This document shows, in pieces, positions 9,832 to 18,334 of a stretch of 64,000 nucleotides of DNA; the stretch's first letter is position 1, and each line of letters starts with the position of its first letter. The stretch lies in NCBI RefSeq assembly GCF_030345095.1, contig NZ_CP128360.1, positions 3,534,001-3,598,000 on the forward strand, in the 5' to 3' direction. The translations under genes and the position numbers were made by a program. This stretch comes from Solwaraspora sp. WMMA2056. GTDB taxonomy: Bacteria > Actinomycetota > Actinomycetes > Mycobacteriales > Micromonosporaceae. The notes under the pieces were generated by a model. The model had not been told where the DNA came from. It made no database searches and saw only the letters and a list, made by a program, of their open reading frames with translations.

Positions 9832-10301
9832 CCGTGGCGCTGATGGTCGGCATCCTGACCGCCGCCGGGGTGTACCTGATCCTGCACCGGGGCCTGATCC
9901 GGGTGATCATCGGATTCGTCCTGCTCGGGCACGCCGTCAACGCCCTGCTGCTGGCCGCCGGCGGGCTGTGGCGCAGGGAACCACCGCTGGGCGAGGTGGA
10001 CCTTGCCACCACCGCCGACCCGTTGCCCCAGGCGTTCGCGTTGACCGCCATCGTCATCACCTTCGGGATCACCGTGTACCTGCTCGCCCTCACCCTGGCC
10101 AGCCCACCTGAGCGCGACCGGCCCGATCTCGAACTCGGTGAGCCGTCGCCGACTCCGGCAGCGCAGCGGCCGGCCCCGCCGGCCGGGCCGGCGGCCGGCG
10201 CGCCGGGCGAGCCGGTGCTGACCGAACCACGAGCGGTCACCGACGAACTTGCCCGGGATGACGCAACCGCCGGCACCGACCGGAAGCGGGAGGGCCGATG
10301 A
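9828..10301 (+). CDS. mrpC: Mrp antiporter subunit C
   Basis: This 157-residue small membrane subunit is related to NuoK. Three hydrophobic helices occupy about the first 95 residues, including the NuoK-like [14 protein letters not shown] and the [20 protein letters not shown] segment; the pattern [13 protein letters not shown] is typical of MrpC/MnhC. The C-terminal 55 residues are a Pro/Ala/Glu-rich tail of low complexity, longer than in most homologues. ATG 9828 overlaps the mrpA stop (ATGA) and the stop overlaps the mrpD start, so translation is very likely coupled. It forms part of the antiporter membrane module together with MrpA and MrpD. Confidence 0.92.
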   Translation: MTVALMVGILTAAGVYLILHRGLIRVIIGFVLLGHAVNALLLAAGGLWRREPPLGEVDLATTADPLPQAFALTAIVITFGITVYLLALTLASPPERDRPDLELGEPSPTPAAQRPAPPAGPAAGAPGEPVLTEPRAVTDELARDDATAGTDRKREGR

Positions 10302-11974
10302 ACGGCACGGCGCTGGTGCTTCCGATCGTGCTGCCGCTGGTGGTCGCCGGGCTGCTGACCGCGCTGCCCGGGCGTGCGGTGCTGCACCGGGCCGGCTGGC
10401 TGGCGACCTCAGCGGTCGTGGTGGTCGTCGGCGTCCTCCTGCTCGCCGATGTTCGCGACGGCGACGTCGTCGCCGAACGGATCGGCGGCTGGCCGGCCGG
10501 CATCGCGATCAGCCTCGCGGCGGACACGCTCAGCGCCCTGCTGATCGTCACGGTGGCGGCGGTGCAACTGGCCTGCGGCGTGTTCGCCGCCGGATCCGGT
10601 GACGACCGGCGACCCTACTTCGTACCGCTGGTGCTGATCAGCAGCGCCGGCGCGTACGGGGCCTTCCTCACCGCCGACCTGTTCAACCTCTTCGTCATGG
10701 TCGAGGTCATGCTGGTGCCCTCGTACGTGCTGCTGACCACCGGCGGCGGGCGGGAGCGGATCACCGCCGGGCGGGTCTACGTCACGGTCAATCTGCTGGC
10801 CTCGACGATCTTCCTGGCCGGGGTGGGGCTGGTCTACGCCGTTGCCGGCACCGTCGACCTCGGTGAACTGGCCGGTGCGGGCGCCAGCGGGTCGGGCGGA
10901 CTGGCCATCGCCGGGGCGGTCGTGCTGCTGGCCCTGGCGGTCAAGGCCGCCGTGGTGCCGCTGCACGGTTGGCTGCCGCGCAGCTACCCGTACGCGCCCC
11001 CGGTGGTGACCGCGCTGTTCTCCGGGATCCTGACCAAGGTGGGCGTCTACGCGATCCTGCGGATCGTCGCGGTGGTCTACGACGGCGCCGTGCCGTACCA
11101 GTGGCTCATCGGGCTCGCCGCCTCGGTCACGATGGTGATCGGGGTGCTGGGCGCGCTCGGTGAGCACACCATGCGTACGGTGCTGGCCTTCCACATGGTC
11201 AGTCAGATCGGCTACCTGCTGATCGGGCTGGCGGTGTTCAGCCCGGCGGCGCTGACCGCCGCGATCTTCTTCCTGGTCCAGTACATCCTGGTCAAGGCGG
11301 CCCTGTTCCTGTGCGCGGGAGCGGTGACGGTGGGCTACGGCACCGACCGGTTGGACCGGCTCGGCGGTCTCGCGGCGGTGCACCGGCTGCTCGCACTCGC
11401 GTTCGTCGGCGCGGCCCTGTCGCTGGCCGGGATGCCGCCGTTCTCCGGATTCCTGGCCAAGTTCCTCCTGCTGCGGGCGGCGGCGGCCGACGGCGACTAC
11501 CTGATCTTCACCGTCGCGGTGGTGGTCAGCCTGGGCACGCTCATCTCGATGATCAAAATCTGGGACCTGGTCTTCTGGGGCGAGCCGCCGTCGGGTCCGG
11601 CCGGCCCGGCCGGCGTCACCCGGGCACCCAACTCCGCAGGCTCGGCGGCGCGGCCCGAGCCGGACGCCCCGGCCGGTGTCCGTGCCCCGGTCAGCGCCGG
11701 TGAGCAGGTCGACGTCCGCGCCCCGGTCGATGCCGGTGAGCAGGCCGGGGTCCGTGCCCCGGTCGATGCCGGTGAGCAGGTCGGGGTCCGTGAGCAGGTC
11801 GGGGTTCGGCCGCCGGCGCGGATCGGGGCGGCCATGACCCTGCCGGCGCTGGCGCTGACGGTGGCCACCCTGCTGCTCGGTCCGGCCGCCGCGCCCCTGC
11901 TCGACCTGGCCGCCGTGGCCGCCGCCGGCCTGATCGACCCGCAGGCGTACGTCGAGGCGGTGACCGGGCGATGA
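10298..11974 (+). CDS. mrpD: Mrp antiporter subunit D
   Basis: This 558-residue multi-pass protein belongs to the NuoN/NuoM-like proton-translocating family. Characteristic segments include LFNLFVMVEVMLVPSYVLL, AVKAAVVPLHGWLPRSYPYAP and FSGFLAKFLLLRAAA. Between the penultimate and last membrane helices there is a hydrophilic insert of about 75 residues containing three and a half copies of a 12-residue unit VRAPVDAGEQVG, encoded by a 36-bp tandem repeat at 11678-11803. MrpD normally has no such insert. The start and the stop both overlap neighbouring genes as ATGA. The insert is likely cytoplasmic or periplasmic and dispensable for transport; that is inference. Confidence 0.93.
   Translation: MNGTALVLPIVLPLVVAGLLTALPGRAVLHRAGWLATSAVVVVVGVLLLADVRDGDVVAERIGGWPAGIAISLAADTLSALLIVTVAAVQLACGVFAAGSGDDRRPYFVPLVLISSAGAYGAFLTADLFNLFVMVEVMLVPSYVLLTTGGGRERITAGRVYVTVNLLASTIFLAGVGLVYAVAGTVDLGELAGAGASGSGGLAIAGAVVLLALAVKAAVVPLHGWLPRSYPYAPPVVTALFSGILTKVGVYAILRIVAVVYDGAVPYQWLIGLAASVTMVIGVLGALGEHTMRTVLAFHMVSQIGYLLIGLAVFSPAALTAAIFFLVQYILVKAALFLCAGAVTVGYGTDRLDRLGGLAAVHRLLALAFVGAALSLAGMPPFSGFLAKFLLLRAAAADGDYLIFTVAVVVSLGTLISMIKIWDLVFWGEPPSGPAGPAGVTRAPNSAGSAARPEPDAPAGVRAPVSAGEQVDVRAPVDAGEQAGVRAPVDAGEQVGVREQVGVRPPARIGAAMTLPALALTVATLLLGPAAAPLLDLAAVAAAGLIDPQAYVEAVTGR
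11678..11803 (+). repeat. 36-bp minisatellite inside mrpD
   Basis: Units run 11678-11713, 11714-11749 and 11750-11785, followed by an 18-base partial unit with an internal deletion at 11786-11803. The unit length keeps the reading frame and encodes 12 residues. The copies differ at only a few bases. Confidence 0.9.
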
Positions 11975-12444
11975 GCGGGCGCGGCGGCACCGGCACCGGC
12001 TGGCGGGCGAGCCTGCCGGGGCGGTTCGCGCTGCGGGCCGTCCGGGTGTCACGGTTCATCGGCTACTTCGCCGTACGACTGGTGGTCGCCAACCTCGTCG
12101 TCGCCCGGGAGATCGTCACCCCGGGCAGCGGTCTGTCGCCGGGGATCGTGGAGATCCGGCTGCGGACCCGGACCCCGACCGAGGTCGTGCTGATGGCGTT
12201 GGCGGTGGGGCTCACCCCGGGGACGCTGACCGTGGCGATCCGCCAGGACCCGCCGACGTTGTTCGTCCACGGCATGCACGCGGAGGACCCGCAGACCTTC
12301 CGCGCCGAACTCGCCCGGCTGCAGGACCGCATGCTGCCCGCGGTCCGGCCGGTCCGCGACACCGGCGACCGGTCCGGTGAGCGCTCCGGCGACCACCCCG
12401 GCGACGTCGGCGACCAGGTACGACCGGAGGTGAACCCGTCGTGA
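11971..12444 (+). CDS. mrpE: Mrp antiporter subunit E
   Basis: This 157-residue protein matches the MrpE/MnhE family: one or two hydrophobic segments near residues 25-45 and 65-82 and the conserved core IVEIRLRTRTPTEVVLMALAV, then LTPGTLTVAI and LFVHGMHAEDP. The C-terminal 35 residues are Asp/Arg/Gly-rich with a short repetitive stretch (DRSGERSGDHPGD). ATG 11971 overlaps the mrpD stop and the TGA overlaps the GTG of mrpF. MrpE is needed for stable assembly of the antiporter in studied systems. Confidence 0.92.
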   Translation: MSGRGGTGTGWRASLPGRFALRAVRVSRFIGYFAVRLVVANLVVAREIVTPGSGLSPGIVEIRLRTRTPTEVVLMALAVGLTPGTLTVAIRQDPPTLFVHGMHAEDPQTFRAELARLQDRMLPAVRPVRDTGDRSGERSGDHPGDVGDQVRPEVNPS

Positions 12445-12698
12445 CCGGACTCGATCTCGTCCTCGGCGTACTCGCGGCGGCCATGCTGGCCGCGATCGTC
12501 CGGCTCGTCGTCGGGCCGACCGACGCCGACCGGGCCGCCGCGCTCGACTTCGGCTTCTTCGTCTTCATCGCCGCCGTCGCGGTCCTGGCCGCCCGGCTGC
12601 GGATCCCTGCCCTGCTGGACCTCGTGCTGACCGCGACCCTGGTCGGTTTCCTGGCGACCGTCGCGCTCGCCCGCCTGGTGGAACGGAGGAGCCGGTGA
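12441..12698 (+). CDS. mrpF: Mrp antiporter subunit F
   Basis: This 85-residue protein has three hydrophobic helices and the family motif VVGPTDADRAAALD after the first helix, where the Pro-Thr-x-x-Asp-Arg element is the hallmark of MrpF/MnhF. The length is normal. The GTG start overlaps the mrpE stop as GTGA, and its own stop overlaps the mrpG start in the same way. It belongs to the membrane complex and has also been linked to bile salt efflux in other bacteria. Confidence 0.93.
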   Translation: MTGLDLVLGVLAAAMLAAIVRLVVGPTDADRAAALDFGFFVFIAAVAVLAARLRIPALLDLVLTATLVGFLATVALARLVERRSR

Positions 12699-13081
12699 AC
12701 GTCTCGACGATCCTCGCCACGGTGCTACTGGGCGCCGGCACCCTGCTGATCGGGATCACCGCGGTCGGGCTGCTGCGGCTACCGGACATCTACAACCGGA
12801 TGAACGCCGTCGCCAAGGCGGCCAGCCTGGGCCTGACCCTGATCCTGCTCGGCGTGCTGACCCTGCTGCCGAGCCCGCGTACCGCTGTCGTGGTGACCGT
12901 GGCCATCCTTCTGCAGCTGCTCACCGCCCCGGTCGGCGGGTACGCGCTGGCCCGGGCCGCGTACCGGTCCGGTACGCCGATGTCGGCGCAGAGCCGGTTC
13001 GACGACCTCGCCGAGCCGGCGGCGCGGACCGGAACGGATCTGGACGACACCGCGACCCAGCCCGGTCGGGGCCGCGACTGA
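12695..13081 (+). CDS. mrpG: Mrp antiporter subunit G
   Basis: This 128-residue protein is the last subunit of the operon. It has three hydrophobic helices and the motif LLRLPDIYNRMNAVAKAASLG, which is typical of MrpG/MnhG/PhaG. The last 40 residues are hydrophilic and Asp/Thr-rich. The GTG start overlaps the mrpF stop. With subunits A/B, C, D, E and F present, the operon is complete for a Mrp antiporter with a fused A-B subunit. No terminator with a U-run follows before the leuS leader. Confidence 0.93.
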   Translation: MNVSTILATVLLGAGTLLIGITAVGLLRLPDIYNRMNAVAKAASLGLTLILLGVLTLLPSPRTAVVVTVAILLQLLTAPVGGYALARAAYRSGTPMSAQSRFDDLAEPAARTGTDLDDTATQPGRGRD

Positions 13082-13143
13082 GCGAGCCCGCGACGGGTAC
13101 GGCGGACCTCGGCAGGCCCGTCGATGTGAGTTGCGGGTACCGG

Positions 13144-13149
13144 TAGACT
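13144..13149 (+). promoter_or_regulatory. -10 element for a leaderless leuS leader transcript
   Basis: TAGACT fits TANNNT and ends 6 bases before the ATG at 13156, which would put the transcription start at or next to that ATG. There is no Shine-Dalgarno sequence before the ATG, which also fits leaderless translation of the leader peptide. Confidence 0.55.
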
Positions 13150-13155
13150 GCCGGT

Positions 13156-13194
13156 ATGGCCGGTGCCTTCCTGCTCCTTCTCCGGCCGTGCTGA
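13156..13194 (+). CDS. leucine leader peptide of leuS attenuator
   Basis: This short open frame encodes MAGAFLLLLRPC and stops at TGA 13192-13194. Codons 6-9 are CTG CTC CTT CTC, four leucines in a row, including CTT, which is rare in so GC-rich a genome. It is followed 55 bases later by an intrinsic terminator and then leuS. Stalling at the Leu codons when charged Leu-tRNA is scarce would let the downstream RNA refold and open leuS expression. Ribosome-mediated attenuation of amino acid genes is known in actinobacteria; the assignment here rests on the codon run, the terminator and the position before leuS. Confidence 0.8.
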   Translation: MAGAFLLLLRPC

Positions 13195-13273
13195 CCCACC
13201 CGGAGGCCTGACCCACGACGGCCCCCGCCCGGTGGCGACAGCACGGCGACCCCTCCTGCGCGAGGGGTTTTTT
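13186..13273 (+). promoter_or_regulatory. leuS transcription attenuator
   Basis: The end of the leader frame, CCGTGCTG at 13186-13193, is complementary to CAGCACGG at 13239-13246, just before the terminator. GGAGG at 13202-13206 can pair with CCTCC at 13252-13256, which overlaps the 5' arm of the terminator and would act as an antiterminator. The terminator itself is at 13250-13273. These alternative pairings are what an attenuator needs; folding energies were not computed. Confidence 0.65.
13250..13273 (+). terminator. intrinsic terminator of the leuS leader
   Basis: The stem CCCCTC / GAGGGG with a 6-base loop is followed at once by six T residues at 13268-13273. T-runs are very rare in this sequence, so this is a strong terminator candidate. 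It lies 55 bases after the leader peptide stop and 91 bases before the leuS start. Confidence 0.85.
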
Positions 13274-13364
13274 CATGCCCGGGTACCCCCGGACCCGGGC
13301 CGACGCCCGGCCCCCGAACCGACAGATGACAGCCCACGACCGATACCTGAGGTGGCGACCGACG

Positions 13365-16205
13365 ATGAGCGAGGCAGCCGAGACCGGAGCGGACATCCCC
13401 CCGTACCGGTACACCGCCGCGATGGCGGGCGAGATCGAACGGCGGTGGCAGCAGCGCTGGGAACAGGACGGTACGTTCCACGCGCCCAACCCGACCGGCC
13501 CGCTGGCCGACCCGGAGCATCCGCGTGCCGGCGCCGACAAGCTCTTCCTGCTGGACATGTTTCCGTACCCCTCCGGGGCCGGGCTGCACGTCGGTCACCC
13601 GCTGGGCTTCATCGGCACCGACTGCTACGGCCGCTACCAGCGGATGGCCGGGCGCAACGTGCTGCACGCGATGGGCTTCGACGCGTTCGGCCTGCCCGCC
13701 GAGCAGTACGCGGTGCAGACCGGTCAGCACCCCAGGACCACCACCGAGGCCAACATCGAGCGGTACCGGGCCCAGCTGCGCATGCTGGGGCTGGCCCACG
13801 ACGACCGGCGGTCGGTGGCCACCACCGACGTCGAGTTCTACCGCTGGACTCAGTGGATCTTCCTGCAGGTCTTCAACTCCTGGTACGACGCCGACGCCGG
13901 CCGGGCCCGCCCGGTCAGCGAGCTGATCGCCGCGTACGAGTCCGGGCAGCGGGCCACCCCCGACGGGCGGGCCTGGTCGGAGCTGACCGACCGGGAGCAG
14001 CGCGAGGCGGTCGACGCACACCGGCTGGCGTACATCTCCGAGGCACCGGTCAACTGGTGTCCGGGCCTGGGCACCGTACTGGCCAACGAGGAGATCACCG
14101 CCGACGGCCGCTCCGAGCGTGGCAACTTCCCGGTCTTCAAGCGCAACCTGCGTCAGTGGATGATGCGGATCACCGCGTACGCCGACCGGCTGCTGGACGA
14201 CCTGGAGCTGCTGGACTGGCCGGAGCCGATCAAGCTGATGCAGCGCAACTGGATCGGCCGGTCCACCGGTGCGCATATCACCTTCCCGACCGACGCCGCG
14301 CCGATCGAGGTCTTCACCACCCGCCCGGACACCGTCTTCGGTGCCACCTACATGGTGCTGGCTCCCGAGCACACCCTGGTCGATGCGCTGGTGCCGGTGG
14401 CCTGGCCGGAGGGCACCCGGCCGGCGTGGACCGGCGGGCACGCCACCCCGGCCGAGGCGGTCGAGGCGTACCGCAAGCAGGCCGCCGGCCGCACCGACGC
14501 CGAGCGGCAGGCCGAGAGCCGGGACAAGTCCGGGGTCTTCGTCGGTGCGTACGCCACGAACCCGGTCAACGGCGCACGACTGCCGATCTTCATCGCCGAC
14601 TACGTGCTGGCCGGCTACGGCACCGGGGCGATCATGGCGGTGCCCGCCCAGGACGAGCGGGACTGGGACTTCGCCGAGGTGTTCGACCTGCCGATCGTGC
14701 GGACGGTGACGCCGCCGGAGGGCTTCACCGGCAAGGCGTACACCGGTGACGGGCCGGCGATGAACAGTGACTTCCTCGACGGCCTGGCGGTGACCGAGGC
14801 CAAGGAACGGATCATCGCCTGGCTGGAGGCGGGCGGCCACGGCCGGGGCGCGGTCACCTACCGGCTGCGGGACTGGCTGTTCAGCCGGCAACGCTACTGG
14901 GGCGAGCCGTTCCCGATCGTCTACGACGAAACCGGTCTGCCGATCCCGCTGCCGGAGAGCATGCTGCCGCTGGAGCTGCCCGAGGTCGACGACTTCTCGC
15001 CGCGTACCTTCGACCCCGACGACGCCGGGTCCGACCCGGAGACGCCGCTGTCGCGGGCCACCGAGTGGGTCGAGGTGGAGCTGGACCTGACCGGGGTGCC
15101 GGGGGCCCCCGCCGGCCGGCAGCGCTACCGCCGGGAGACCAACACGATGCCGCAGTGGGCCGGCTCCTGCTGGTACGAGATGCGCTACGCCGACCCGACC
15201 AACAGCGAAGCGTTCGTCGACCCGGCCAACGAGCGGTACTGGATGGGGCCGGCGTCGGCGACCGACTGCGGCGGCGTCGACCTGTACGTCGGCGGTGTCG
15301 AGCACGCCGTGCTGCACCTGCTGTACGCCCGGTTCTGGCACAAGGTGCTGTTCGACCTGGGGCACGTCTCCAGCGTCGAACCGTTCCGCCGGCTGTTCAA
15401 CCAGGGCTACATCCAGGCGTACGCGTACACCGACGCGCGGGGCGCCTACGTCGACGCGGCCGAGGTGACCGAACGCGACGGCGGCTGGTTCCACGGCGAC
15501 GTCGCGGTCGACCGCGAGTACGGCAAGATGGGCAAGAGCCTGCGCAACGTGGTCACCCCGGACGAGATGTGCGAGGCCTACGGCGCCGACACGTTCCGGG
15601 TGTACGAGATGTCGATGGGCCCGCTGGAGGTCTCCCGTCCCTGGGAGACCCGGGCGGTCGTCGGTTCGTACCGGTTCCTGCAGCGGGTGTGGCGGGCCCT
15701 GGTCGACGAGCACACCGGCGCGTCCCGGGTGACCGACGCGCCCGCCGCCGACGAGGTCCGCCGGCTGACGCACCGGATCGTCGACGGTGTCCGCGCCGAC
15801 ATGGACGGGCTGCGGTTCAACACGGCGATCGCGAAGCTGATCGAGCTGACCAACGCGCTGACCCGGCTGCCCGCGACGCCCCGGGAGGCGGCCGAGCCGC
15901 TGGTCCTGATGCTGGCGCCGTTCGCCCCGCACGTGGCGGAGGAGCTGTGGCAGCGGCTGGGCCACACCGGCTCGCTGGCGTACGCCGATTTCCCGGTGGC
16001 CGACCCGGCGCTGCTGCGGGCCGCGTCGGTGACCTACCCGGTGCAGGTGGCGGGGAAGGTCCGGGGGCGCGTGGAGGTGCCGGCCGAGGCCGCCGAGGAA
16101 GAGGTACGGACCGCCGCGCTGGCCGCCGTCGCCGAACACCTGGGCGGCCGTACGCCGCGCAAGGTGATCGTGGTCCCGGGCCGGATGGTCAGCGTGGTCC
16201 CCTGA
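13365..16205 (+). CDS. leuS: leucyl-tRNA synthetase
   Basis: This 946-residue class I aminoacyl-tRNA synthetase charges tRNA-Leu in the cytoplasm. The HIGH-like motif is HVGH at residues 75-78 within [16 protein letters not shown], and the KMSKS-like motif is KMGKS at 721-725. The CP1 editing domain contains [19 protein letters not shown] and the anticodon-binding region reads [16 protein letters not shown]. The frame extends upstream to 13275, but that would start inside the terminator; ATG 13365 has GAGGTGG about 9 bases before it. Expression is probably controlled by the Leu leader and attenuator at 13156-13273. The length is normal for the bacterial enzyme. Confidence 0.96.
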   Translation: MSEAAETGADIPPYRYTAAMAGEIERRWQQRWEQDGTFHAPNPTGPLADPEHPRAGADKLFLLDMFPYPSGAGLHVGHPLGFIGTDCYGRYQRMAGRNVLHAMGFDAFGLPAEQYAVQTGQHPRTTTEANIERYRAQLRMLGLAHDDRRSVATTDVEFYRWTQWIFLQVFNSWYDADAGRARPVSELIAAYESGQRATPDGRAWSELTDREQREAVDAHRLAYISEAPVNWCPGLGTVLANEEITADGRSERGNFPVFKRNLRQWMMRITAYADRLLDDLELLDWPEPIKLMQRNWIGRSTGAHITFPTDAAPIEVFTTRPDTVFGATYMVLAPEHTLVDALVPVAWPEGTRPAWTGGHATPAEAVEAYRKQAAGRTDAERQAESRDKSGVFVGAYATNPVNGARLPIFIADYVLAGYGTGAIMAVPAQDERDWDFAEVFDLPIVRTVTPPEGFTGKAYTGDGPAMNSDFLDGLAVTEAKERIIAWLEAGGHGRGAVTYRLRDWLFSRQRYWGEPFPIVYDETGLPIPLPESMLPLELPEVDDFSPRTFDPDDAGSDPETPLSRATEWVEVELDLTGVPGAPAGRQRYRRETNTMPQWAGSCWYEMRYADPTNSEAFVDPANERYWMGPASATDCGGVDLYVGGVEHAVLHLLYARFWHKVLFDLGHVSSVEPFRRLFNQGYIQAYAYTDARGAYVDAAEVTERDGGWFHGDVAVDREYGKMGKSLRNVVTPDEMCEAYGADTFRVYEMSMGPLEVSRPWETRAVVGSYRFLQRVWRALVDEHTGASRVTDAPAADEVRRLTHRIVDGVRADMDGLRFNTAIAKLIELTNALTRLPATPREAAEPLVLMLAPFAPHVAEELWQRLGHTGSLAYADFPVADPALLRAASVTYPVQVAGKVRGRVEVPAEAAEEEVRTAALAAVAEHLGGRTPRKVIVVPGRMVSVVP

Positions 16206-16229
16206 GGCCAGGGCTCCTGGTGCCGGCGT

Positions 16230-16259
16230 GCCGGCCCGCAGCGTCAGCTGCGGGCCGGC
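16230..16259. terminator. bidirectional terminator between leuS and hxlR
   Basis: A perfect 13-bp stem (GCCGGCCCGCAGC and its complement) with a GTCA loop begins 25 bases after the leuS stop and 7 bases from the stop of the convergent hxlR gene. It has no U-run, but its strength and position suit termination of both transcripts. Confidence 0.7.
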
Positions 16260-16265
16260 CCGGGT

Positions 16266-16688
16266 TCAGCCGGCCGGGTGCTCGCCGGTGCGGTCGTCGT
16301 AGCGCTGGCGGGCGGCGGCGATCACCGGTCGGTGCGCGAGTGACCAGTCGGCCAGCGCCTTGACCAGGTGGGTCAGGCTGGCGCCGACGTCGGTCAGCCG
16401 GTAGTCGACCTGGGCGGGGACGGTCGGATAGACGGTACGGGCCACCAGCCCGTCCCGCTCCAGCCGGCGGACGGTGAGCGTGAGCATGCGCTGCGAGATG
16501 CCGTCGATCGACCGTTGCAGCTGGCGGAAGCGCCGGGGCCCGGCCGCCAACTCGACCACGACCAGGACCGACCACCGGTCGCCGAGCCGGTCCAGCACGT
16601 CGCGGATGCCGCAGTCGGGATGCTCGGCGCGCCCACACGGCTCCAGCTGTGCGGCCGGGGTGGTTACCACGGTGTGCGTGGGTGACAT
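16266..16688 (-). CDS. HxlR family transcriptional regulator
   Basis: This 140-residue winged helix-turn-helix regulator belongs to the HxlR family. Core motifs are CGIRDVLDRLGDRWSVLVVV, GPRRFRQLQRSIDGISQRML and TLTVRRLERDGLVARTVYP, ending with YRLTDVGASL. Two Cys near the N-terminus (CGRAEHPDCGI) suggest redox or electrophile sensing, as in some relatives. I start at ATG 16688, preceded on the minus strand by AGAAGG; the frame extends upstream without support. It is divergent from the NmrA-like gene starting at 16768, with 79 bases between them, so it probably controls that gene. The inducer is unknown. Confidence 0.92.
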   Translation of the reverse strand: MSPTHTVVTTPAAQLEPCGRAEHPDCGIRDVLDRLGDRWSVLVVVELAAGPRRFRQLQRSIDGISQRMLTLTVRRLERDGLVARTVYPTVPAQVDYRLTDVGASLTHLVKALADWSLAHRPVIAAARQRYDDRTGEHPAG

Positions 16689-16767
16689 GAGAGTGCCTTC
16701 TTGTCGGTGCCGACAGGGGACGGGACGATCGCCGCAGGAAGCTACGGCGAGCAGGAGGACGTCCTCA

Positions 16768-17595
16768 ATGATCCTTGTCACGGGTGCCACCGGACACCTC
16801 GGCGCGGCCATCGTCGACCGGCTGGGCCGCAGCGGGGCACCGGTCACCGGTGCCAGCCGGTCACCGCGCCCGGGTCTGCGGCACCTGGACTTCGACCGGC
16901 CGGCCGACCTCGATCTGCGCGGCGTCCGGACGCTGGTGCTGGTCTCCGCCGGCTACGCCGAGGACGACCAGGTGATCGCCCGCCACCGGGCGGTCGTCGA
17001 CGCCGCCGTCCGCGACGGGGTCGACCAGGTGGTGTACACCAGCCTGACCACGGCGGGCGACCATCTCGGCTTCGCGCTGGCCCACCGGGTCACCGAACAG
17101 CTGCTGGCCGCCAGCGGCCTGGGCTGGACGGTACTGCGCAACGGGCTGTACGCCGAACTGTTCGGAGCGCTGCTCACCTGGGGCCCGCAGGGGCTGGAGT
17201 CGGCCTTCGGCACCGGGTCCCTGGCCGCTGTCGCCCGGGCCGACCTGGCCGAGGCCGCCGCGCTGGTCGCCGTCGCCGCGTCGGAGCATGCCGGCCGCCG
17301 CTATGACCTGGTCGGCCGGCCGGTGACCGCCGATGAGGTCGCGGCCCGGCTCGGCGTCGGACACCGCACCATCGGTCTGGGGGCGTACCGCGCCCGGCTG
17401 GCGGACACAGCGGGTCTGCTGCCGTTCCAACCGCCGATGCTGGTGTCGATCGCGAGCGCGGTGCGACACGGGATGCTCGGTGCCGGCGGCGACGATCTCG
17501 TCCGGCTGCTCGGTCGCGACCCGGCCGATCCACTCGACGTCGCGGCGGCCGTGGCGGCGTCGTCCCGGCCCGGTCCAGCTACGCCGGCGCGGTGA
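16768..17595 (+). CDS. NmrA-like NAD(P)H-binding oxidoreductase
   Basis: This 275-residue protein has a Rossmann fold of the atypical SDR/NmrA type related to QorB quinone reductases. The nucleotide-binding motif GATGHLG lies at residues 6-12, and VVYTSLTTAGDH and TVLRNGLYAEL follow the family pattern. The start at ATG 16768 is supported by AGGAGG at about 16753-16758. Its divergent neighbour is an HxlR regulator, a common pairing for quinone-responsive reductases. Its 3' end overlaps the convergent TVP38 gene by 17 bases. The substrate is not evident from the sequence. Confidence 0.88.
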   Translation: MILVTGATGHLGAAIVDRLGRSGAPVTGASRSPRPGLRHLDFDRPADLDLRGVRTLVLVSAGYAEDDQVIARHRAVVDAAVRDGVDQVVYTSLTTAGDHLGFALAHRVTEQLLAASGLGWTVLRNGLYAELFGALLTWGPQGLESAFGTGSLAAVARADLAEAAALVAVAASEHAGRRYDLVGRPVTADEVAARLGVGHRTIGLGAYRARLADTAGLLPFQPPMLVSIASAVRHGMLGAGGDDLVRLLGRDPADPLDVAAAVAASSRPGPATPAR

Positions 17596-18334
17596 CGTCG
17601 TGGTCGGGGACGCGGGCGGCGGCGGCACTGGCGCGGACCGCGCGGCGCCACCGCACCAGCAGGACGACGGTGGCCGCCGCGCCCAGCCCGGCGGGCGCGG
17701 CGGCCAGCCAGTTGACCTCACCGGGAGCGACCACGGCCGCGCCGAGCACCGCGTAGCCGACGGCGGTCGGCGTCGAGGCGAGCACACTGCCGATCAGGAA
17801 CGGGGTCAGCCGTACCCCGGTGGTGCCGTAGCCGAGGCTGACCATCCCGAAGCCGCTGACCGGCAGCAGCCGGACCGTCACCACGCCCAGCACGCTCTGA
17901 GTGGTGAACCACCGGTCCAGCTGGGCCAGCCGCAGCCGGACCCGACCGGTCCGGCCGGCCAGGCCGCCCGCCGGCGCCGCCGAGGTGCGGCTGGCGACGT
18001 ACTCGCGGCCGAGCCAGCGGCCGACACCGAAGCCGATCAGCGCCGCCAGCGTCGCCGCGGCCAGGCTGTAGCCGGCCCCGGCCACCGGGCCGAACAGCGC
18101 ACCCCAGGTCAGCGTGATGAAGGTCCGGGGCACCAGGACGGTCAGCAGCAGCGCGCCGCCGACCACGGCCAGCACCGGTGCGGCCATGCCGAGCCGGTCC
18201 GGCAGGCCGGACAGGGCCGCCAGGTCGGGCCGGGGGATCAGCAGGACCAGCAGTCCGCAGCCGGCGATCAGCGCGAGCAGGGCCGCGAACCGGGCCACCG
18301 CCGGTTCGCGCAGCGCCTGCCGCAGTCGCCTCAT
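17579..18334 (-). CDS. TVP38/TMEM64 family membrane protein
   Basis: This 251-residue polytopic protein belongs to the TVP38/TMEM64 (SNARE-associated, VTT/DedA-like) family. It has about five to six hydrophobic helices and the signature FITLTWGALFGPVAGAGYSL near the second helix, followed by FGVGRWLGREYV and RLLPVSGFGMVSLGYG. ATG 18334 overlaps the gatD stop as ATGA, so it is the third gene of the murT-gatD operon. The link to lipid II amidation genes could point to lipid carrier flipping, because some DedA relatives recycle undecaprenyl phosphate, but that is inference only. Confidence 0.88.
   Translation of the reverse strand: MRRLRQALREPAVARFAALLALIAGCGLLVLLIPRPDLAALSGLPDRLGMAAPVLAVVGGALLLTVLVPRTFITLTWGALFGPVAGAGYSLAAATLAALIGFGVGRWLGREYVASRTSAAPAGGLAGRTGRVRLRLAQLDRWFTTQSVLGVVTVRLLPVSGFGMVSLGYGTTGVRLTPFLIGSVLASTPTAVGYAVLGAAVVAPGEVNWLAAAPAGLGAAATVVLLVRWRRAVRASAAAARVPDHDVTAPA

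Noticed and set aside
13082-13364. T-box riboswitch before leuS
   Set aside because: No T-box core sequence was seen, while a Leu-codon leader peptide and terminator fully explain the region.
12921-16139. Long open frame antisense to leuS
   Set aside because: Composition is that of an antisense frame and it lies fully across a recognised synthetase with catalytic motifs.
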